This document shows, in pieces, positions 1 to 7,538 of a stretch of DNA of 32,532 nucleotides (the first letter of the stretch is position 1; each line of letters opens with the position of its first letter). The notes under the pieces were generated by a model, which was not told where the DNA came from, ran no database searches, and saw nothing but the letters and a program-made list of their open reading frames with translations. Source of the DNA: an uncultured Bacilli bacterium. Lineage in GTDB: Bacteria; Bacillota_I; Bacilli_A; RF39; UBA660. The stretch is from the NCBI GenBank assembly GCA_944359065.1, contig CALVSP010000010.1, forward strand, positions 1 to 32,532, written 5' to 3'. A program made the position numbers and the translations under genes.

Positions 1-83
1 CACTAGAAATTCTTGCTTTTTTATTTTTCGCATCTATTTTTATAGAATTTTACTTCACACCAGAAATCCTAGACCCAGTTTAA
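1..83 (+). CDS. C-terminal end of an unknown, probably membrane, protein (cut by window edge)
   Basis: An open frame runs from the left edge to a TAA at 81-83. Its last 26 residues are hydrophobic and aromatic (including AFLFFASIFIEFYF) and end in EILDPV, which looks like a final membrane helix with a short tail. The start lies outside the window and I do not recognise the family. The stop is followed by a hairpin at 101-129. The only support is an unbroken frame of 27 codons in AT-rich DNA and a protein-like composition. Confidence 0.35.
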   Translation, partial: LEILAFLFFASIFIEFYFTPEILDPV

Positions 84-100
84 TATTTATATAAAATAAA

Positions 101-129
101 AACTTACGAACCATTACAGTCCGTAAGTT
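101..129 (-). terminator. Intrinsic terminator of tRNA-Gly
   Basis: The arms 101-108 and 122-129 form a perfect 8-bp stem (AACTTACG/CGTAAGTT) with a 13-nt loop. On the minus strand the stem is followed by TTTATTTTAT. It lies about 10 nt beyond the tRNA 3' end. It could also stop the plus-strand gene ending at 83, but the T-run on that side is poor. Confidence 0.75.
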
Positions 130-138
130 GTATTCAAA

Positions 139-213
139 TGGAGCAAGTGAGCGGAATCGAACCGCCGTCTCAGCCTTGGCAAGGCCGTATACTAACCGCT
201 GTACTACACCTGC
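139..213 (-). tRNA. tRNA-Gly(GCC)
   Basis: Read on the minus strand this is a complete cloverleaf. The acceptor arms GCAGGTG and CACTTGC pair with one G-U. There is a D arm, an anticodon loop centred on GCC, a T arm with GGTTCGATTCC, discriminator T and an encoded CCA end. A promoter with a 17-bp spacer lies just upstream (227-255) and a hairpin terminator downstream (101-129), so it appears to be a single-gene transcript. Confidence 0.95.
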
Positions 214-226
214 AAAACTAAATATA

Positions 227-255
227 ATTATACATTAATTATATTTAAATGTAAA
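227..255 (-). promoter_or_regulatory. Promoter of tRNA-Gly
   Basis: On the minus strand a TTTACA box (250-255) and a TATAAT box (227-232) are separated by exactly 17 bp. The -10 box ends about 14 nt before the tRNA 5' end, as expected for a vegetative promoter of a stable RNA. Confidence 0.75.
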
Positions 256-263
256 TACTTTTA

Positions 264-1181
264 TTAAAAAAATATTAAATAACTGTAATAAAGAAAAAAT
301 ACAAATATCATTAATATTCCTTCTAATCTTGTAATAGTCATTTTGCTTTTACAAAATATATAAAATAATAAAGGAGATAAAATCAACATAAATAAGTCAA
401 CATAATTAAATGAACTTGATATTACACCACCAAAAATTAAAATAGGAAGTCCTAAAACTATACAAATATTGAATATATTAGAACCTATAATATTACCTAC
501 TGTCATATCAAATTCACCTTTTTTAGCTGAAGTAATAGTAATCATTAATTCTGGTAAAGATGTTCCTATTACTATAACAATCATCGATATCAATTTAGGT
601 GCTATATTATATGTTTCGGATAAATATAGTGTTGAATCAACAACCAATTCACTTCCCTCTACAATCATAAATACTGAAAATATAGTTATAATAAATGATT
701 TTAATTTATTAATTTTAACAGATTCTTCTTCAACTTTTTTAAACCTTTTTATCATCTTATATAAATACAAACAAAACAACAAAAATAATAACATTAATAC
801 TAATGAATCATACCTAGATATATTACCATCTAAAAAAAGTAAACAAAATACAAAAGAGCATAATATTAAAAGCGGTATTTCTTTTTTTACTGTTGCCGTT
901 TCTATTTTAATCGGCTTAATTAAACTTCCTATCCCAATAATAAGTAATATATTTGCTATACAACTACCTATTACATTTGCGATAGAAACATCATAATTTT
1001 CTAAACTCGAAAAAGATACTGCCAGTTCAGGAGCACAAGTACAAAATGATGCTATAGTTAAAGCTATGACCATTTTAGGTATTTTAAAACCATTTGCTAA
1101 ATTTGTTGAACTATCGACAAATATATTAGAAAACACAATTAATAAAATAAGACCTAATATTAATAAAAATACTTGCAACAT
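264..1181 (-). CDS. Calcium/sodium antiporter (CaCA superfamily, YrbG-like)
   Basis: An integral membrane exchanger of 305 residues with about ten hydrophobic segments. The family moves Ca2+ or other cations out against Na+ or H+. It shows the two inverted alpha-repeats of the superfamily. Repeat 1 has a CAPELAVS motif near residue 50 followed by NVIGSCIANILL. Repeat 2 has GTSLPELMIT near residue 207 followed by NIIGSNIFNI. The acidic residue in each (A/L)PE motif is the family's ion ligand. Length is typical of bacterial members (300-330). A GGTGATAG ribosome site precedes the ATG. It lies downstream of gltX but beyond a terminator, so it may have its own promoter. The ion specificity cannot be read from the sequence. 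Confidence 0.9.
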   Translation of the reverse strand: MLQVFLLILGLILLIVFSNIFVDSSTNLANGFKIPKMVIALTIASFCTCAPELAVSFSSLENYDVSIANVIGSCIANILLIIGIGSLIKPIKIETATVKKEIPLLILCSFVFCLLFLDGNISRYDSLVLMLLFLLFCLYLYKMIKRFKKVEEESVKINKLKSFIITIFSVFMIVEGSELVVDSTLYLSETYNIAPKLISMIVIVIGTSLPELMITITSAKKGEFDMTVGNIIGSNIFNICIVLGLPILIFGGVISSSFNYVDLFMLILSPLLFYIFCKSKMTITRLEGILMIFVFFLYYSYLIFF

Positions 1182-1214
1182 TCTATCACCTATTATTATT
1201 TTAACATAAAAAAA

Positions 1215-1236
1215 AGATTTAAACCATATTAAACCT
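1215..1236 (-). terminator. Terminator of gltX
   Basis: On the minus strand AGGTTTAA (229-236 of the 1200s) pairs with TTTAAATCT across a TATGG loop, with one G-U pair, and a run of T follows. It overlaps the gltX stop codon. Confidence 0.55.
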
Positions 1237-2853
1237 TTTTTCTATTCTTTCTTTACCTAATAATTTCATTATTTCATATAAATCTGGTGTCATTGCTTTA
1301 GTAGTAAGGCTTACTCTTAACACATTACTTACATCGGCAATATTTCCTTTATAATTATTAGGATTTTCTTTATATGCTTTCATATCAGAAGCATACCCCA
1401 AAGTATCACATACTTCTTTCATTTTATTAAACCAAGTTTCTTTATCATCATTTACATCATATTTACTAATATATAAATTTAATATTTCTTTTATTTCTTT
1501 TTTATCAGTTATATTTTGCCATTCATAATTTAAATCTTTAAATAATTCATCATACATATACCAATTTTGTTTTCTAAAATCAGAAAACATAGCTAAATCT
1601 TTACGAGGTTTCTTTTGTTCTCTTTCAATATTCATTACACTAATACTATAATCTTTATATTTAGTTAACAAATCAAATAATTCTTTATCATAATTTTCAC
1701 TATATTCTAATGTTTTATTATAAACATCAACAGCACTTAATAAACTAATATAATTTTTAGATATATTTAATAGTTTATCAACATCAAATAAAGAACCACT
1801 AGCACTTATTTTTTTAAATTCTAATTTAAAATCATCGATTGTTTTATCCTTATTTTGTAAATACCACATTTCAAAATTAGAATTAGCAACTGTACATAAA
1901 TATAATAATACTGCTTCAGTTGGAATTCCTTTTTCGTGATAATACGAAATAGCGGCTTCTGGATCTTTTCTTTTCGATAGTTTTCTTCGTATTCCATTAT
2001 CTTCTTTTAATAATGGTGAAATATGAGCATACTTAGGTGGTTTAAAGCCAAATACTTTAAACAATTGTAAATGAATTGGTACACTTGGTAACCACTCATC
2101 TCCCCTAATAACATGCGTAGTTCCCATTAAATAATCATCGACTAAATGGGCAAAATGATAAGTTGGTAATCCATCACCTTTAATAATTATAATATCCATA
2201 TCATTTTCAGGAAGTTCTAATTTACCTTTAACTAAATCATCATAAACTATTTTATTTTCAAATTTACCAGGTGATTTTAATCTTATTACATATTTTTCAC
2301 CATTATTTATTTTACTTATAACTTCTTCTTTAGACAAATATCTATCTCTTGCCCATTTACCATAATAACCGATTCTATCTTTAATACTTTCTTGTTCTTT
2401 ACGAATATTTTCTAAATCTTCTTCGGTACAAAAGCAAGGATAAGCTAAATCATTCATAATTAAATGTTTAGCAAATGTTTGATAAATTTCTTTTCTTTGA
2501 CTTTGAATATAAGGACCATATTCCCCTATCCATTCTGTCTCACTAATCATACCTTCATCGATTTTAATACCATAATTTTTTAAATCTTTAATAATTCCAG
2601 TTACACCATTTTCAATTTCTCTTTTTTTATCGGTATCTTCGATTCTTAAAAAGAAAACTCCGTTACTTTGTTTCGCCATTTTACTAGCAATAAAAGCAGA
2701 AAATAATGCCCCCATATGAACATATCCCGTTGGACTTGGAGCGTATCTTGTTACAATAGCGCCTTCACTTAGATTACGATTAGGATATATCTTTTTATAA
2801 TCTTCGATTGTTTTATCAATATTTGGTAATAATAAATCTGCATATTCTTTCAT
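1219..2853 (-). CDS. gltX: Glutamate--tRNA ligase
   Basis: Cytoplasmic class I aminoacyl-tRNA synthetase that charges tRNA-Glu. At 544 residues it carries an N-terminal extension of about 33 residues before RYAPSPTG. The HIGH-type signature is GYVHMG (43-48). The KMSKS-type loop is KLSKR near residue 293. A CFC motif near residue 140 is the remnant of the zinc knuckle; the second ligand pair is not obvious. The C-terminal half is the helical anticodon-binding region. The long form resembles the GltX variant of Clostridia and related Bacilli, as far as I recall. An AAGAGGAG ribosome site fixes the ATG. Whether it also charges tRNA-Gln cannot be decided here because no gatCAB or glnS is in view. 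Confidence 0.96.
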   Translation of the reverse strand: MKEYADLLLPNIDKTIEDYKKIYPNRNLSEGAIVTRYAPSPTGYVHMGALFSAFIASKMAKQSNGVFFLRIEDTDKKREIENGVTGIIKDLKNYGIKIDEGMISETEWIGEYGPYIQSQRKEIYQTFAKHLIMNDLAYPCFCTEEDLENIRKEQESIKDRIGYYGKWARDRYLSKEEVISKINNGEKYVIRLKSPGKFENKIVYDDLVKGKLELPENDMDIIIIKGDGLPTYHFAHLVDDYLMGTTHVIRGDEWLPSVPIHLQLFKVFGFKPPKYAHISPLLKEDNGIRRKLSKRKDPEAAISYYHEKGIPTEAVLLYLCTVANSNFEMWYLQNKDKTIDDFKLEFKKISASGSLFDVDKLLNISKNYISLLSAVDVYNKTLEYSENYDKELFDLLTKYKDYSISVMNIEREQKKPRKDLAMFSDFRKQNWYMYDELFKDLNYEWQNITDKKEIKEILNLYISKYDVNDDKETWFNKMKEVCDTLGYASDMKAYKENPNNYKGNIADVSNVLRVSLTTKAMTPDLYEIMKLLGKERIEKRFNMV

Positions 2854-2875
2854 AATAATTCTCCTCTTACTATTA

Positions 2876-2899
2876 AAAAAAGTATATAAAATACTTTTT
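2876..2899 (-). terminator. Terminator of the tkt-sirA-yneF unit
   Basis: On the minus strand AAAAAGTAT and ATACTTTTT flank a short T/A-rich loop and the stem runs into a T-tract. It starts at the yneF stop codon and separates this unit from gltX. Confidence 0.6.
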
Positions 2900-3113
2900 A
2901 CATATATTTTGTCATTTGCTTCATCATTTGATTAACTTGCTTTTGACTAGGAGTTCTTCCCATTTGAGTCATCATCGCTTTAATCATTTGTTCGTTAATA
3001 GGAGGATTTTTCTTCAATTGATCTTTTATCAACTTACGAGCAACAAAAAATCCGATTGCTCCACCTATTAATACACCAACTAACAAATATAATAAATTCC
3101 ATAACATTTTCAA
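2898..3113 (-). CDS. yneF: YneF-family small membrane protein (UPF0154)
   Basis: A 71-residue protein with one N-terminal membrane helix (about residues 5-25, [20 protein letters not shown]). The conserved tail has [20 protein letters not shown] and a Q/M-rich end ([10 protein letters not shown]). These are the hallmarks of the YneF/UPF0154 family, whose molecular role is unknown. In Bacillus subtilis yneF follows tkt and sirA (yneE), and that order is kept here. The ribosome site is AGGTGA, 6 nt before the ATG. Confidence 0.92.
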   Translation of the reverse strand: MKMLWNLLYLLVGVLIGGAIGFFVARKLIKDQLKKNPPINEQMIKAMMTQMGRTPSQKQVNQMMKQMTKYM

Positions 3114-3150
3114 TCACCTATAAACATTTTACTATTTTTTAAATTATTTT

Positions 3151-3531
3151 TCAACAATATTGTAACTTATTTAAGTAAAAATAATCATTATTTATAAAAT
3201 CACATACAAATATATATTTATTATATTCATTTAAATCATCAATTATATCTAAATTTTTACTTCTTACAATAATCCTTGTATGCCTTATTTCAATAAATGT
3301 TTTATCAATATAAAATGTTTTATTATTATCTAAATTATATTTTTTATTAATAAAATGTTTTAAAGTAAAAGGATTAACTCGTTCACATAATTGACTATAT
3401 AAGGATATACCATAATTAAAATCTTCTTTTAAAGTATATAATTTTTTTAAAGTATCGAATAAAAATAAAGGATTTTTTCGATAATAATCATAATATTCTT
3501 TCTTAATAATAAAAAGATTATATTCTCTCAT
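3151..3531 (-). CDS. sirA: SirA-like sporulation inhibitor of replication
   Basis: 126 residues, soluble, aromatic-rich. The assignment rests on gene order and weak similarity. In B. subtilis sirA (yneE) sits between tkt and yneF, exactly as here. The N-terminus (MREYNLFIIKKEYYDYY) matches the family's 'YxxFLIKxEYxxxY' opening as I remember it. Near the C-terminus FIEIRHTRIIV and VCDFINNDYFYLNKL resemble the end of SirA. In Bacillus SirA binds domain I of DnaA and blocks replication restarts once Spo0A is active. Here it is slightly shorter than the Bacillus protein (about 148 aa). GGTGAT precedes the ATG and no separate promoter is visible, so it is probably read from the tkt promoter. If it were not SirA it would be an unknown tkt-linked protein. 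Confidence 0.72.
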   Translation of the reverse strand: MREYNLFIIKKEYYDYYRKNPLFLFDTLKKLYTLKEDFNYGISLYSQLCERVNPFTLKHFINKKYNLDNNKTFYIDKTFIEIRHTRIIVRSKNLDIIDDLNEYNKYIFVCDFINNDYFYLNKLQYC

Positions 3532-3579
3532 TAGTAATCACCAATAAAATTATATAATCTTAGATTTAAAAATTTTGTC

Positions 3580-5481
3580 TTATTTTAGTAATTTTATAAT
3601 TTTTTGTAATATTTTATCATAACTAAAATCCATTTCGTTTAATACTTCATCCATAGTACCACTACAACCAAATTTATCTAAAGTAATTAAGTATTTATCG
3701 TTATAAACAAATCCTTCCCAACCATATTTAGATCCTGCTTCAATAACGATTGTTCGATATCCTTTAGGAATTATATTTTCTTGATATTCTTTACTTTGTT
3801 TTAAAAACAATTCACGATTAGGCATACTTACTACTCTAATATCAATTTTATAATTTTCATATAAATAATCCGCTATTTTGATACTTAATTCTACTTCACT
3901 ACCTGTACTTACAATAGTAGCAAATAAATTGTTTTCTTTTCTTACGATATACCCACCATACATAACTGCTTTGGCATTAGTTAATTTATTTAAACCAACT
4001 TCATTTCGTGATAAAACTAGACAACTTGGCTTTTTATTATTAATTATATATTCCCAACAACCAACTATTTCTTTAGCATCGGCTGGTCTAAATACAGACA
4101 TATTAGGAATACTTCTTAAAGATATTAATTGTTCAATTGGTTGATGCGTTGGTCCATCTTGCCCAATATTGATAGAATCGTGAGTAAATATATAAGTAAC
4201 AGGTAAATTCATTAAACAAGATAATCGCATACTAGGTTTTAAATAATCTGAAAAAACTAAAAATGTCGAACCAAATGCATAATAATTAGATAATGCTAAA
4301 CCATTTAATATAGCTCCCATAGCGTGTTCTCTTACGCCAAAATTAATATTATTATTTATTATTGTCTTAGTAGAAGATGATAAATCAGCTGACCCACCGA
4401 TAAAATTAGGTAATTTTTTTTCTATTTCTTTCATTATTTTACCATTAGTAACTCTTAAAGATTCTTTTAAATTAGAATCAAATACCAAATGACTTAAATC
4501 AATTCTATATTCTTGTTTAGTATAGCCAAATTCTAAACTTAATTGATTAAACAAATTATATTTTTTTAAACTTCTTTCACTTATTTGTTTACTAAAATTT
4601 TCTTTGGCCTCTAAATCAACATAAAATTCTTCTGGCTCTATTTTTAACTTCAATTTTAATTTAGTTATATCATCTTTATCTAAAGGACTACCGTGAACTT
4701 TATTAGTGTTTTCATTAATAGATCCTTCACCTAAAATAGTTTTTATTTGAATTAATGTTGGTTTATCACTATTTTTAGCTTCTTCAATCGCTTTATCGAT
4801 ATTAGATATTAAATTACCATCTTTAACTAAAATTGTATTCCAATTTAAAGCTTCAAATCTCTTAATAATATCATCATCAAATACCCCTTCAGTTTTACCA
4901 TCTAAACTTATATCATTAGAATCATATAAAACAATTAAATTATTTAGTTTTAAACTACCAGCTAAGGAAGTTGCTTCATAACTTATTCCTTCCATCAAAT
5001 CGCCATCGCCACATAAAACATAAACGTGATAATCAAATAAACTTTGTTCTTTACCTAATTTGCTTCTTTTAGGTATTTCATATTTTTTATTTAATTGTTT
5101 TCCAGCTATAGCCATTCCCACAGCCGAAGCTATTCCTTGACCTAATGGACCAGTTGACATATCAACACCATTAGTTACACCATATTCAGGATGGCCTGGT
5201 GTTTTAGAGTCAATATGCCTAAACTGTTTTAAATCATCAAGTGATATAAAACCTGCCATATATAAAGTAGCATACAATAAAGCTGAACCATGTCCTGCTG
5301 ATAAAACAAACCTATCTCTATTTTCCCATAATGGATCATTAACATATACATTCATATGTTTAGCATATAAAGTATATATAATAGGCGCGGCACTTAAAGC
5401 AATACCAGGATGACCACTTCCAGCTTTATCAATCATATCAATACCTAGTGTTTTTATATTGTTTACTATTTCTCTATCCAT
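3580..5481 (-). CDS. tkt: Transketolase
   Basis: Thiamine-diphosphate enzyme of the non-oxidative pentose phosphate pathway, interconverting C5, C3, C7, C6 and C4 sugar phosphates in the cytoplasm. Seen in order: SGHPG near the N-terminus, the substrate-loop GPLGQG, the ThDP/Mg2+ motif CGDGDLMEG with NN further on, then NFGVREHAMG with the catalytic Glu, and the C-terminal transketolase domain. I chose the ATG at 5481 (633 residues). An in-frame ATG nine codons earlier lies inside the -10 box of the promoter, while AGAAGGTGA sits just before 5481. It heads the unit tkt-sirA-yneF. The rpe gene of the same pathway lies at 16118. Confidence 0.96.
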   Translation of the reverse strand: MDREIVNNIKTLGIDMIDKAGSGHPGIALSAAPIIYTLYAKHMNVYVNDPLWENRDRFVLSAGHGSALLYATLYMAGFISLDDLKQFRHIDSKTPGHPEYGVTNGVDMSTGPLGQGIASAVGMAIAGKQLNKKYEIPKRSKLGKEQSLFDYHVYVLCGDGDLMEGISYEATSLAGSLKLNNLIVLYDSNDISLDGKTEGVFDDDIIKRFEALNWNTILVKDGNLISNIDKAIEEAKNSDKPTLIQIKTILGEGSINENTNKVHGSPLDKDDITKLKLKLKIEPEEFYVDLEAKENFSKQISERSLKKYNLFNQLSLEFGYTKQEYRIDLSHLVFDSNLKESLRVTNGKIMKEIEKKLPNFIGGSADLSSSTKTIINNNINFGVREHAMGAILNGLALSNYYAFGSTFLVFSDYLKPSMRLSCLMNLPVTYIFTHDSINIGQDGPTHQPIEQLISLRSIPNMSVFRPADAKEIVGCWEYIINNKKPSCLVLSRNEVGLNKLTNAKAVMYGGYIVRKENNLFATIVSTGSEVELSIKIADYLYENYKIDIRVVSMPNRELFLKQSKEYQENIIPKGYRTIVIEAGSKYGWEGFVYNDKYLITLDKFGCSGTMDEVLNEMDFSYDKILQKIIKLLK

Positions 5482-5506
5482 TTTATCACCTTCTATTACT
5501 TTTCTC

Positions 5507-5515
5507 ATTATACCA
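5507..5515 (-). promoter_or_regulatory. Extended -10 promoter of tkt
   Basis: The minus strand reads TGGTATAAT, an extended -10 element, about 26 nt before the tkt ATG. No good -35 box is seen; that position is occupied by the T-run ending the 6S RNA gene. Confidence 0.6.
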
Positions 5516-5525
5516 TATTTTATAC

Positions 5526-5708
5526 AAAAAAAAAAGGTCCAAGAATACGGGCTCTTAACGATAAAACCTAGTCTCTACCAGGTGGGCATCACATCATCGA
5601 TATTAGGATTCTCAAATATTTTGAGCATTCAACACCATCAACGAATTAAATTCCCAATGTTCGTTAATTAGTCGGTTTTTCTAAATGAGCTTATCGCTAT
5701 TCCTAGAC
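5526..5708 (-). ncRNA. ssrS: 6S RNA
   Basis: No gene fits here, but the minus strand folds like 6S RNA, the regulator that traps the vegetative RNA polymerase holoenzyme. The 5' end (5698-5708) pairs over 11 bp with the 3' end (5537-5547). Inside it AGCGATAA pairs with TTATCGTT. A large asymmetric bubble follows, with an unpaired 5' strand and a hairpin (ACCTGGT/ACTAGGT, loop AGAG) on the 3' strand. A terminal arm (ATTGGGA/TCCTAAT, capped by CTCAAAATATTTGAG) completes the fold. The length, about 183 nt including a run of T as terminator, fits 6S RNA. A TGATATAAT promoter sits just upstream. Identification is by architecture, not by a search. Confidence 0.78.
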
Positions 5709-5714
5709 AACTAT

Positions 5715-5723
5715 ATTATATCA
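5715..5723 (-). promoter_or_regulatory. Extended -10 promoter of 6S RNA
   Basis: The minus strand reads TGATATAAT, ending about 7 nt before the first base of the predicted closing stem at 5708. The -35 region is only A/T-rich. Position relative to the RNA 5' end is what supports it. Confidence 0.65.
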
Positions 5724-5776
5724 TATTTTTTATAAAAATATACTAAAATAGATAAATTTAATAATTTCCCAAAATG

Positions 5777-6730
5777 TTAATTTATTGTTTGTCTAAACTT
5801 ATATAACTGTTTACATAATGGTTTCTTTCTCGTACCATTGTGAATTTCAACTTTATCTAAATCTGTATGAATATTAGGTGTTTTAATCCCCATTTTATTT
5901 AATAATTCAATATCAAATTCTTTAAATGCTGGACAAGGTAACACCGTACCATCGTATTTAATAACCATTTTATCTAGACCGGCTGTACATAAATGTTCAT
6001 CCTTAGAAAGTAATGGTATTCCTACTCTAATATGTCCATTAAATCTACTTTGCTTATAAATATTTATAAATTCTTCCATTTCTTCAGTTGATAATTGTAA
6101 TTCTTCTTGATTAATAAATCCTCTACCTTGTGGTACAAAATTAAGAATACTAATTTGTTTTATTTCACATATTTCTAAAATTTCTAATATATCTAAAAAT
6201 TCTTTATAATTTGTTTTTAAAGGAATAAAATGAACATCGACATTTAAACCAACTAAACTTGCTCTTAACATCGAATCAGCAACATAAGTAAATCTATTTT
6301 TAGTTCCCATTAAATTATTATAAGTATCTACTGAAGCTCCTTGAAAATCAAAAACAATTTTATCTAAACCAATTTCTTTTAATAATATTAAATCTTTTTT
6401 ATCGATACCAGAAAAGTTATAATCAGGTATCAACTTTTTACATATACTATCAATATACTTTCTTCTTACAATACCACTCGTAAATAATACGACTCTAATA
6501 TTTCTATCTTTACAATATTTAATCATTTCAAATATATTAGGATGTAATAATGGTTCCCCTCCTGATAAAGATATCTCTTCAATACCACCTTTACTTATTA
6601 AATAATCGATAGTTTTTTTAAATAAATTAAAATCGATCATTTTAGTTTTAGTTATTAAAGAACAAGATGAACAAAATAAACAATTATTAGGACAAGTTTC
6701 AATTATTTCAAAACATAAATCTTTAATCAT
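5777..6730 (-). CDS. Radical SAM enzyme with SPASM-like C-terminus, partner of the TtcA-like gene
   Basis: 317 residues. The radical SAM cluster motif is CPNNCLFC (Cys13, 17, 20), with another Cys at 23. It is followed by LSGGEPLLHPN, the S-adenosylmethionine GGE motif, and a (beta/alpha) barrel. Near residue 248 a stretch CTAGLDKMVIKYDGTVLPCP has the Cys...DG.V.PC layout of SPASM/twitch domains that hold an auxiliary Fe-S cluster; a further Cys is near the C-terminus. The substrate is unknown. It overlaps the end of the upstream TtcA-like gene by 8 nt and its ribosome site (AGGAGT) lies inside that gene, so the two are translated together. A joint role in RNA or sulfur modification is inference. 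Confidence 0.85.
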   Translation of the reverse strand: MIKDLCFEIIETCPNNCLFCSSCSLITKTKMIDFNLFKKTIDYLISKGGIEEISLSGGEPLLHPNIFEMIKYCKDRNIRVVLFTSGIVRRKYIDSICKKLIPDYNFSGIDKKDLILLKEIGLDKIVFDFQGASVDTYNNLMGTKNRFTYVADSMLRASLVGLNVDVHFIPLKTNYKEFLDILEILEICEIKQISILNFVPQGRGFINQEELQLSTEEMEEFINIYKQSRFNGHIRVGIPLLSKDEHLCTAGLDKMVIKYDGTVLPCPAFKEFDIELLNKMGIKTPNIHTDLDKVEIHNGTRKKPLCKQLYKFRQTIN

Positions 6731-7487
6731 TTTTAACTCCTAAAATCGTATTTAAATTAACATTTTTCGTACTTGTCATAATATTTATATCAGCTTTACT
6801 ATATATTTTATTTAATTCTTTAACTAAGTTTTTAATAACTAATCTTTGACCACTATTTTTTTTTGTAACCGAACAAGCACAGTCTAAAAATTCTAGTTCA
6901 TTAGAACTTGCCCATTTAATTATATCTTCTTCGTGAACATAATAAAGTGGTCTTATTAAAGACATATTTTCAAAATTAGTGCTTTTTACTTTTGGAACCA
7001 TACTACTAAAATTACCGGTAAAAATCATATTTAGTAATACTGTTTCGATAACATCGTTAAAATGATGACCTAAAGCAATTTTGTTACATCCTAGTTTCTT
7101 TGCATAACTATATAAATAGCCTCGACGCATTTTGGCACACATATAACAAGGATTATCAGTTTTATCAGCTATATTAAATATTGGTGTTTCAAATATATGA
7201 GCATCAATATTTAATTTAGCTAAATTCTCTTTTATTTTATTTAAATTAGCAATATTATATCCAGGATTCATAACAATAAATTCTAAATTAAAATTAAATT
7301 TACCGTGTTTCTTTATCTCTTGCATACATTTAGCTAGTAAAAAAGAATCTTTTCCTCCACTAATACAAACAGCAATTTTATCGTTTTCTTCTATCAAATT
7401 AAATTCTTTAATTGATTTTACAAAAGGGGCAAATATTTTTTTACGATATTTTTTAATAATACTTCTTTCAATTTCTTTTAATTCCAT
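6723..7487 (-). CDS. TtcA-like PP-loop ATPase (tRNA thiolation-type)
   Basis: 254 residues from the ATG at 7487. An in-frame GTG three codons earlier is part of the AAGTGA ribosome site and is unlikely to be the start. The PP-loop SGGKDS (43-48) adenylates a base. PCYMCAKMRRG gives the CxxC, LGHHFNDVIET is the family's second motif, and CAC near residue 205 provides the third cluster Cys, matching the [4Fe-4S] TtcA/TtuA class. TtcA makes 2-thiocytidine at tRNA position 32. This protein is shorter than E. coli TtcA (about 311) and could act on another base or small molecule. It is coupled to the radical SAM gene that follows. Confidence 0.85.
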   Translation of the reverse strand: MELKEIERSIIKKYRKKIFAPFVKSIKEFNLIEENDKIAVCISGGKDSFLLAKCMQEIKKHGKFNFNLEFIVMNPGYNIANLNKIKENLAKLNIDAHIFETPIFNIADKTDNPCYMCAKMRRGYLYSYAKKLGCNKIALGHHFNDVIETVLLNMIFTGNFSSMVPKVKSTNFENMSLIRPLYYVHEEDIIKWASSNELEFLDCACSVTKKNSGQRLVIKNLVKELNKIYSKADINIMTSTKNVNLNTILGVKND

Positions 7488-7514
7488 AAACATCACTTGT
7501 AATATTATATCAAA

Positions 7515-7538
7515 AAAAGTTTAATTTCTTAAACTTTT
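7515..7538 (-). terminator. Terminator after the lysozyme-like gene
   Basis: Arms 7515-7524 and 7529-7538 form a perfect 10-bp stem (AAAAGTTTAA/TTAAACTTTT, loop of 4) running into T's on the minus strand. It begins at the stop codon of the gene ending at 7537 and separates it from the TtcA-like/radical SAM pair. Confidence 0.85.

Noticed and set aside
469-996. Long open frame opposite the antiporter gene
   Set aside because: It lies antisense to a well-supported membrane protein, has no ribosome site, and its composition is a mirror of the real gene; the same holds for other long antisense frames (for example within tkt, prkC, prpC and nagZ).
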